A stretch of 64,000 nucleotides of DNA from Apus apus (taxonomy: Eukaryota > Chordata > Aves > Apodiformes > Apodidae): positions 77,972,342 to 78,036,341 of the forward strand of contig NC_067285.1 in the NCBI RefSeq assembly GCF_020740795.1, in the 5' to 3' direction. Position 1 is the stretch's first letter, and each line of letters begins with the position of its first letter. This document shows positions 53,318 to 61,044 of the stretch, one piece after another. The notes beneath the pieces were generated by a model that saw only the letters and a list, made by a program, of their open reading frames with translations, searched no databases and had not been told where the DNA came from. The position numbers and the translations under genes were made by a program.

Positions 53318-55090
53318 CTCTCAGTATGAATTACAAATTTGACCTGACATTAAACTCTTCTTTCTTGTACTGGAGGAAAAAAAAAATGAAAATCTAAGTC
53401 ATATGATATTATCCTTCACTTTCATTGAACCATCTGGGCTCCTGGAGCCAGAGCAGAAAACTGTCAACATCCCTTGATGCAAAGCAAATAGACTTAGCTA
53501 AAAGGGAAGTTCAAGCTGGAGAATCATCCTGTAGAAAGTTTAGAGCAGTTCAACACTGGAGGAAGGAAATAATTATCTGTCAGAAGAGCCCCATCCTGCC
53601 CAAAGCCATAGCGTTAGATACCTAGTACAGTTCCTTTAGATTAGGCCCGTATTCAAGATTTCAGTGGAAATCAGATTTTGGTTTTACTGAAGTTTATTTT
53701 GGGTTTGTTGTTTGCAAAACTTATGTTCCAAACAAGAGGAAGAGGTCTAGTCTCTCGTATCAGGACTTCCTTAATTTAAGGAATCTATAAAGAGGAGTTA
53801 CTATGGCATGGATCACCCCTCAATAGTAAAACTGATACGCATATGAGTTTATAATGCACATAGTACAAGTCAATTCCAGGTCCTTCTGAACTGTATAGAA
53901 TATAATGTGTTATTCACATAATCATGTTGATGACTGTGGTTCCAAACTTTTTAAAAAATATTTGCTTGAATCAAAGCATTAAATAATACAAATAAATCAA
54001 CATTGTCATGTCACATTGCGGTTGAAATGCCTTACAATTTGGCCTTTCATATAGGACCATAAACACTGAAAAAATGGGAGTTCACTAGTAATACTTATGC
54101 TTTACCCTTAAAAGATTCCTATTTGAAACTGTAAAGACCCACTGAAAAGTAAACACGTCACATGGAATTGATTGCTCATTACAAATAATCATTATTATAT
54201 GAGTCTAGATTATTACTTGTCGTTTTATGTTCTATGCAATTACTATCACTCATTTAAAATATTTATTTTTCCTTTTGGCTGAGTTTCCCTAGAAAACTAG
54301 AACACTCATCTTAAAAACTATGATCTCCCAGGCAAAATAAATTAAGTCTTGGAATTATGTCAAGACTTTAAAATTAAGATGAAGTTTCAAAACAGTCTTT
54401 GTGCAGAAATGAAGCTCACTTTCTCCCTTTAACTCATCTTTCTACCCACTCTTTCTCTGGTTATTTGTCTGTAAATCAAACATATGCTCTTTTTCTTGCT
54501 TTCTGGAAAACTTCCAAAGGTTGGGGGGAAGTCTTACAGGAAACCTTTCCAAAACATATTTAGGACTTGTTCTTCCTGTGCAGATAAAACTCTCAGATGT
54601 GCTTTAATACAGACTAACTGAAACTGGAAAACTAGTATTTGGTTTGGGGCACTTCTTTTTTAATTAAAAAGTAGAAATTTGATGGCTATTTTTCCTATTA
54701 GAATTATTTGCATCAAGAGTTTTACTTCATTGTTACTTCCTTGTTTCTTTCAAGGGGGTTCCAGATGTCCTAATAATTTGAGATTTATCTTAGTACAAAT
54801 GTTTATTTGATCAAATTAGCATGTATTGCATTCAGAGACTTGCTCATTAGATTATGAGGTGGAAGTGAATGCAGTCTCTGCCTTTCAAGAAGTTTTCTTT
54901 GTGGTTTTGATTTGAAAATATCTTTGAGTTACAAAAATAATCCAGCAAAAAGACCTATACATAGAAAAAAGTTACGGCTTTAATTCTTTTCCAGTTACGG
55001 GCTCAGATTTTCCTGGTGTCCTGGAGTCTAATTGTATATTTTAATCTGATTTTGGCTTCTGTGACTATTGATATACCACAAAAATGGAAT

Positions 55091-55236
55091 TCCCCTCCCT
55101 GGAAGTGTTCAATGCCCGTTTGGATGGGGCTTTGAGCAATCTGGTCTAGAAGGAGGTGTCCCTGCCCATGGCAGGGAGGTTGGAACCAGGTGATCTTGAA
55201 GGTCGCTCCAATCCAAGCTGGTCTATCATTCTATTA
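55091..55236 (+). mobile_element. CR1 LINE 3'-end fragment
   Basis: A plus-orientation CR1 tail. It contains CCCCTCCCTGGAAGTGTTCA, GGATGGGGCTTTGAGCAATC, GGTGTCCCTGCCCATGGCAG and an end at TATCATTCTATT. It is very close in text to the tail of the CR1 copy at 59.4-59.9 kb, so both belong to the same or related subfamilies. It lies about 1.7 kb beyond the probable HPGD 3' end. Confidence 0.95.
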
Positions 55237-56914
55237 ATTCATTCTTAGAATACTGCCAATTCCCAGAATTAGCCTTTTGTACCAGTGCAATACCACAAGT
55301 TAATTGTGCAATGTCTAAAGTGATTAGGTCCAATTGCCTTTAAATTTCTTTCTATTTTTCTTTCTTCAGGGGCCAGACATTGGAATTCTGGCCTTTCATC
55401 ACTAACATTATTAAATTACGTATTATTTAATTTCATTTTTCTTGGAAAACTCAACTCTCCCTGCTTAACAGGTATGTTTGGTGGGCTGCAAGGAGTAGAG
55501 ATTAACAAGAGCAGTCAAGGCAACAATATCATCAATATACATACTGACATTTGTGGTATTCCCATCCTTATTTGAAGTATGTTATTAAGAGAAGATGTTG
55601 AGTTACTGTCTTAGTGTGGTGATTGCTAGTTACACAGCGTGCATATACTATTATTATCATTAAAGCTTCCCTTGTTTAGAAACTGCATTGAAATACTGCT
55701 TAACAAAGAGAGCAGCAGAGGTAGGTGGTTATCAGCATTAGGACCTAGATAAAGACGCATACTGACTTTAAGTTTACACCACATATTTTGCAGTACTCTC
55801 TCATGTATTAGGAAATCCTTTGATCAAATCAGAGTGTAGCTGTTAGTCCAGAGGGATATGCAGATGCTTTCAGGGATGCTGTTGTTGTGGCTAACATCAT
55901 TGTATTCAAAATAGGCTGCAAAAATAGTGCTAATATACCCAAAAATGAGGTGGGAGGAGAATGATGAGTAATTGAAGGTGGTGTGTGTGTCTGCTGCTTT
56001 TCTTTTTCTCACATTCTTATTACTCCCTGAGCTCCACAGAAGGTAAATATTAGTGTTTCTGCTCTTTTAGTTACAATGCTGAAGACAATGCTCCCAAGCA
56101 GGATAAATATTAACTTTTCCCAGTTTTCCCAGGAGTTATTAAATCTTGCTATGCTATGAACCTAAACAAATTACCTTGTACAAATTTATTTTTGTCAGGC
56201 ACATAACCCATGGAGTACTGAGGTTTACTTCATAAATGTAGCTGGGGATTGATCTGAATTCAGGAGGTCCAATGGTGCCCAGGAGGGAAGGAAGCTAATT
56301 TTATATTTTCATTTCCACTATGTGACAGGTAAGAAAATGTATGGTAATATCAAATGGACATGTATAAAACACAAAAAATCCAGATTGTTCAGGATTTAAT
56401 TGAGGTTTTAATCAATCAAGGCAAGAAATTAGATTTAAAGGTTTAGAAAATGAGATTTACTGAGTAAGCAGATATTTCAATCAATGCTAAAGTATTCATC
56501 CTTCTATATACAGAGAGAGAAAATTCATATATATATATCTTCATGAAAGAAAACAAAAATATTTCTGAACTATTTTATAAATAGCTAAAATCCAAGAAGA
56601 TAAAAACGTGTGTTTTCTTTTGTGATATGCAACATATTCAGTTGAATATATAAATGAGGAAAGGATATTTTGCCTCTTGTCCTGTTTGCTATTTCCTAAA
56701 AAAAAAAGTAAATTCTTAACTCCTTATAGGCACCTTTGTGTTCTAGATTTCTGAACTGAATTCCTGGTCTCAAGAATTTGATATGTGAATAAGTAGACAC
56801 ATATGACAATGAAAATAATTATATTAAGTAAGTCAGTGTCCTCCAAAATACAGTGAAGTATGTATATGAGAACTACCAGAAGGAGGAAAAAACTGGCTTC
56901 TATTACTACATAAT
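55237..56914. other. Downstream flank of HPGD
   Basis: AT-rich sequence between a CR1 tail and the proposed HPGD cleavage site. It contains a short GT run (about 55,979-55,990) and an AT run (about 56,527-56,539). It might be transcribed if HPGD uses a more distal polyadenylation site, since mammalian HPGD transcripts can have longer 3'UTRs. No coding sequence was recognised. Confidence 0.5.
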
Positions 56915-57163
56915 CAAAAATCTTCAAAGCAGTGTGTTTATTCTACTGAAGAAATATTATTGTTGGTGCTAATATAATCAAAATAGGATAGTAACATCTT
57001 CCCACACCAGATTTTCTTGTCCATCTCTTTGTTATTTGATGGGAGTGTTTAAACACTGTTACTGGTCTAGATACAACACTAACCTTTGTTTTTTTCCAAA
57101 AATTACTCTTTAAAAATATTTTATATTTAAATAAAGCCAAAATAATTAGCATTAAACCATTAT
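56915..57163 (-). other. HPGD: HPGD 3'UTR (proximal form, inferred)
   Basis: Sequence after the HPGD stop codon down to an estimated cleavage site about 20 nt past the first canonical polyadenylation hexamer. The length of about 250 nt is an inference from the position of the signal. Longer isoforms cannot be excluded. Confidence 0.55.
56937..56942 (-). promoter_or_regulatory. HPGD: Candidate polyadenylation signal AATAAA for HPGD
   Basis: The plus strand reads TTTATT, which is AATAAA on the HPGD strand, 221 nt past the stop codon. It is the first canonical hexamer downstream of the stop. The following minus-strand sequence contains a T-rich element (GTTTTTTCCTCCTTC), as expected downstream of a cleavage site. 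Confidence 0.6.
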
Positions 57164-57302
57164 TTATCTCTTCAATGATGTAAAAGGTGTTTGGCTGTAT
57201 TGTTGAAAATGAATCCCTTGGGATGCTGTAATCTTCATAACTTCTCCATTTAGGGTATCATCTTCAATAATTGTTATCAGTCCCTCAGCAATTATTGATG
57301 GG
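57164..57302 (-). CDS. HPGD: HPGD exon 7, terminal coding exon
   Basis: The last coding exon of 15-hydroxyprostaglandin dehydrogenase. A long pyrimidine tract and CAG (minus strand) end at 57,303. The first base completes the Asp codon begun in exon 6, and translation reads [20 protein letters not shown], then [13 protein letters not shown] and a C-terminus ending TPFTSLKR before TAA at 57,166-57,164. The human counterpart has LIANGLITLIEDDALNG and GIHFQDYD, so the match is unambiguous. The 45 complete codons are exactly the human number. The last residues differ most, as expected for the flexible tail. This part covers the final SDR strand and the C-terminal tail near the substrate pocket. 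Confidence 0.97.
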
Positions 57303-58408
57303 CTGAAAAAAAAAAAGTTATTTTAGAATAATGATGTAATAGAACACATGAAAAGGACAAGTGAAGAAACTTAGTGTAAATCTATATACCCTGAAAATGA
57401 AACAGTCTGGTATTTGAACGAATTTATTTTCAATAAAAGCAGAGGCAGCATGAGTTTTTCAGAAGAGAAAATCAGTCTCCTCCATCAGGACATACAACCC
57501 AAAGGGGCAACTTTAAAAATCATAATTTGCTCACTCTAACTACTGCGAAATCCCTGTGAACATCCTGCTGCTACTGAGCTTCCTATCAAAGTTTTCTTTG
57601 TTAGAGCAATGGACAGAACTAATCCTTACACAACCCTTTCCAGCTCTTTGCTGTTGATTTATCCTGTAGCAGGACTGACACACAAATTAGCATAAGGAGA
57701 ATTTTGTCATGTGCCATTTGCTGTGTTCAGTATATTTTACAGGTGAAAATATATTTTATAGGTGCAGTATATTTTACATATGAAAAAGGGTGGGAGAAAC
57801 AACACAGACTTACAATTTCCTTTTCTCAGAAGTATCTGAGCAGCTAATTGATAGAGACTGAGAAAGTGTTAAAAAAATGTCACTTTATGCTTGTCTTGTT
57901 CTCATACTCTTTCCCAGCTGCTTTTGGCCTGTGTTGGCAATTCTGTAATGGGCTAGGAAGCTCTTTGATCTGGTCCACCATCATTGCTTCTGGGCTCTTA
58001 TGAACGTACTCTGGTTTTGTCAGTTCTTGGTCTGATTTTTATCTTGGTTCACTTCCCAATTTTTTGGAAATTCAATACAAATTATATATGATGTATCTCA
58101 CAACAAGTTTGATTAAACAGATTTATGGAAGAACACCAAGGACTATTAAAAACTAATACACCATCTTTGGAATTTGATTTGCACTTTGTGGGGAAGGGGG
58201 AATGCATAAAGGGAAATACTACTATGTAGGTGATAATTAAAATAACCTCAGATCTGCCATTTGTTCCTTGTGTATAGGATAACACATTTGATAGACTTTT
58301 ATCTGAGGCAGCATTTCCCTTTTAATATGTTTTTGCTGAAAGTGCTACTGTGTGTGCTTGTTCTTCATCAAAAAAGGGTAGAAACCCATTGTATCTGACT
58401 TGACTTAC
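57303..58408 (-). other. HPGD: HPGD intron 6
   Basis: A GT-AG intron of 1,106 bp on the minus strand. The donor is GTAAGT directly after the split Asp codon (GA|C), and the acceptor is a T-rich tract with CAG. It contains a small three-copy repeat at 57,728-57,783 and no recognised coding sequence. Confidence 0.93.
57728..57783. repeat. Three-copy tandem repeat in HPGD intron 6
   Basis: Three consecutive units of 18-19 bases sharing (CAG)TATATTTTA(C)AGGTG or close variants, starting at 57,728, 57,747 and 57,765. Local slippage amplification is the simplest origin. Confidence 0.8.
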
Positions 58409-58572
58409 TCCATCACGCCATAGAACTGCATCATATTTTTTATTTCATCCTTATATGAATAATATTGTCCCATATTCTCTTCTTTATCTATTGATTGAAG
58501 AATCGGTGTGTTGACAAATCCTGGACAAATTGTGTTGAGTCTCACACCGTAGTTTTCCATATTAGCAGCTAA
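58409..58572 (-). CDS. HPGD: HPGD exon 6
   Basis: A 164-base exon with acceptor TTTTCTAG and donor GA|GTAAGT on the minus strand. It encodes 54 full codons plus two bases of the following Asp codon. Translation begins [20 protein letters not shown], then contains [20 protein letters not shown] and [14 protein letters not shown]. The human protein has the same layout ([20 protein letters not shown]...EENMGQY...YKDHIKDMIKYYGIL). The CPGFVNT stretch is the SDR 'PG' motif that follows the active-site helix and contacts NAD, and the following helices form the substrate lid. No stop or frameshift. The exon length equals that expected from the human protein. Confidence 0.98.
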
Positions 58573-60967
58573 CTAGAAAAGAGAACAAGTTAGGCATCTG
58601 TCATCAACATTTTAAAACAGTATTGTGTAAGTAATTATTCAAAGAATGAGATTTACCACTAAGTACTTCTCAGCCTTGCCTAGTAAGCAAATTTTATTAC
58701 TACTGATTGTTGTTTCAACATCTGAGTTTGAAGCACATTTTTGTTAGTATTCATACTAGATTGCTAGCAAAAAACATGTTTTGCTAGGAGAACAGTTCTA
58801 CAAGAAATCAACAGTCTTCTTTCCATGCAGCTGTTTGTTTTTTTTTTCTGATATTTTTGTTAGTAGTGTTCTTGGCATGTCATTGACAGTATTTTAGGGT
58901 GATGATAGAGCTCTCATAAGCAAAACCAAGTAAAAAACATCTCTCAAATGTATGCTTTCCATCTTACAGAACTTTGTTATTTAAAGGAAACTGTCTCAAA
59001 TCAAATAAAGTTTTAACTCTAAGATTGTATTTAACTCGCTCACATGAACAGAAATAGGATTTGGTCTCTACCCCCAGAACTGTAATGCTAAACTTTTCCA
59101 CCTGCTCTGTTGAGAAAGTCCCTGTGAACTTCTGGAAAGAAGCAGGATTTTTTTCAGGAAGCAGTTCAAGAACATGATGAAAGCAAGCAGCACAAATTGT
59201 TCTGGAAGTGGTAGGACTCTTCATTTCTGCTGCTACCAATGCGTGTGTGTAGCAAAAAAGTCTGATCAGTATCCAAGTGTATGTTGAATGCTGGATAGAC
59301 TTTCTTAGTGATGGCACTGTACTTAATGAATGATACATGATACAGCCAAGAATAATCATGATTGTTCAACACGGAGTTATATTTCTTTTAACATTTAACA
59401 GGAATCTGTTTGGATTATGTAAATCAAATTTCCTTTTCATGATACGGTAGTCTGCCCCTTTTGGTCTTGTCTGCTCTTGTGAGACCCTGCCTGGGGTACT
59501 GTGTCCAGTTCTAGAGCCCCTACCATAATGTGGAGCTCTCAGAGTCCACAGGAGGGCCACAAAGACAATTAGAGGGCTGGAGGACCTCTCCTATGAAGAC
59601 AGGCTGAGAGAGCTGGGGTTGTTCTGCCTGAACAGGAGAAGGCTCTGCGGAGACCTCATAGTGGCCTTCCAGTAACTGAAGGGGCCTATAGAAAGGCTGA
59701 GGAGGGACTTTTTACAAGGGCGTGTAGCGAGAGGACCTGGGGTGATGGCTTGAAACTGGAAGAGGGGAGATTTATGTTGCACATTAGGAAGAAATTCTTT
59801 AGTGTAAGTGTTCAAGGGCAGGTTGGATGGGGCTTTGAGCAACCTGGTCTAGTGGGAGGTGTCCCTGCCCTTGCAGGGGGGTTGGAACTAGATGATCTTT
59901 GAGGTTCCTTCCAACCCAAACCATTCTTTGATTCTATGATAAAAGAAACTGAAGTCCTACATGTTTTGTATCATATCTGCCCAATATTAGGCCAAAGGTA
60001 CTGCCTTTTCTAAAGTTAAAGAGTGATTTGCTGTGCTTGTTATTTTTTTTTCTCTTTGGCATTTTCGTATTCCGTAGAGACAGCATTTCCTCTGATTTTC
60101 TGACAGATCCTTTTTTTTTTTAACTTAAGTGGTGATGATTGTATTATCATGAAAACACAGAAATGGAAAACTAGGTGTCAGGTTCATGCTGTGGCTGATA
60201 TGTTGTATGCAACACTTATCCAAACAAAACTGTTTAGGTTAATCTAAAAAGAAGTTATTTGGGGGGGTGGCATAAAACACAGGTAAAGTATTCAAATTAT
60301 TATTTCAGATACTTTATTCTGCAAATTTGATTTGAACTCTATATGAGTAGACTTTAAGCTTAGCCTATGAAAGCGTAATCATATTTTCTCCCTCCAAGTT
60401 ATTTTATCTTACTGCTTGTTCAGTTTAACGAGGAAATTTTGGAGTCAGAGGTTAAGACTTACTATATGGTCATATAGCATCTAACATCCTGAATGTGTCA
60501 TTTTGCATTTTCAGAGTATTAAGGTCTGGTAAGAATAAATAATGGTAAACATTTTTGTGTTCAAGACACTTTCTGCACACTTTAGTGCCTATTTATCACA
60601 AAAAAAGGGTCATTAACCTGTCTTACAAATAAGGAAACCAAAATGTTAAATAACTGGGATGGAGTTCTGAAAAATATTTTTAAAGCTTGGATAAGAATTT
60701 GTCTTTTGGGCTCCATCCACTGCCCTTAAACTACTTTGCAACATTTTTCTTCCATGTTCTCCAAACCTCAAATCAATCATAAACACACACATATCTTACT
60801 TATTCCATCTTTGGATTCCCTTTGTGTAAGGAGGAAACCTCCACTGCTTCAAATACTCTGTTTTCTTTAAGTAAATGATTTCCAGTTGTGTGACAATAGA
60901 GAGGGAACATGAGAAACTTAGCATGTTCCCAAGGAGCTGCTGATACTGTTTTCAAAAACATACTTAC
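58573..60967 (-). other. HPGD: HPGD intron 5
   Basis: A GT-AG intron of 2,395 bp on the minus strand, donor GTAAGT after an Ala codon, phase 0. It carries a CR1 insertion in the opposite orientation to the gene (59,448-59,940). It also holds a 131-codon minus-strand open frame (59,359-58,964) with no family resemblance and no evidence of being an exon. Confidence 0.94.
59448..59940 (+). mobile_element. CR1 LINE fragment in HPGD intron 5
   Basis: A plus-orientation, 5'-truncated CR1 copy, antisense to HPGD. It includes TCTTGTGAGACCCTGCCTGG, CAGGAGGGCCACAAAGACAA, AGGCTGAGAGAGCTGGGGTT, GTGGCCTTCCAGTAACTGAA and GGTTCCTTCCAACCCAAACC, and ends ATTCTTTGATTCTATGAT. Relative to other copies it lacks the block normally found between the KKFFSV-type coding text and the GTGTTCAAGGGCAGG segment, so it has an internal deletion. 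The frame is broken by stops, so it is inactive. The left end is approximate. Confidence 0.96.
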
Positions 60968-61044
60968 TGCTATTGACCGTGTGAATCCAATCACACCATG
61001 CTTTGTAGCACAGTACACAGGTTGGAATGCAGCAGGCATGAGTC
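60968..61044 (-). CDS. HPGD: HPGD exon 5 (carries catalytic Tyr and Lys)
   Basis: A 77-base exon with acceptor TTTTAAAG and donor GCA|GTAAGT. The first two bases (GA) complete a Gly codon begun in exon 4. Translation is LMPAAFQPVYCATKHGVIGF then TRSIA, 25 codons. The human residues are [25 protein letters not shown], so YCATK supplies the SDR catalytic Tyr151 and Lys155 (human numbering), which activate the substrate hydroxyl and bind the nicotinamide ribose. This exon starts the coding sequence visible in the window. Frame and length agree with human. Confidence 0.98.

Larger units (their letters stand above)
38467..55090. other. Long intergenic stretch, no gene recognised
   Basis: About 16.6 kb without a recognisable gene or large interspersed repeat. 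It contains homopolymer runs (A18 at 40,006-40,023, T24 at 42,419-42,442, A15 at 51,076-51,090 and T runs at 53.02-53.05 kb) and a small microsatellite patch at 51.6 kb. Its open frames are all under about 112 codons and lack motifs. Low repeat density would be compatible with conserved noncoding regulatory elements, but conservation cannot be judged from one sequence. Confidence 0.6.

Noticed and set aside
1..56914. Search for CEP44 or FBXO8 exons, the neighbours of HPGD in human
   Set aside because: No translated segment matched what I know of either protein. They probably lie beyond the left edge.
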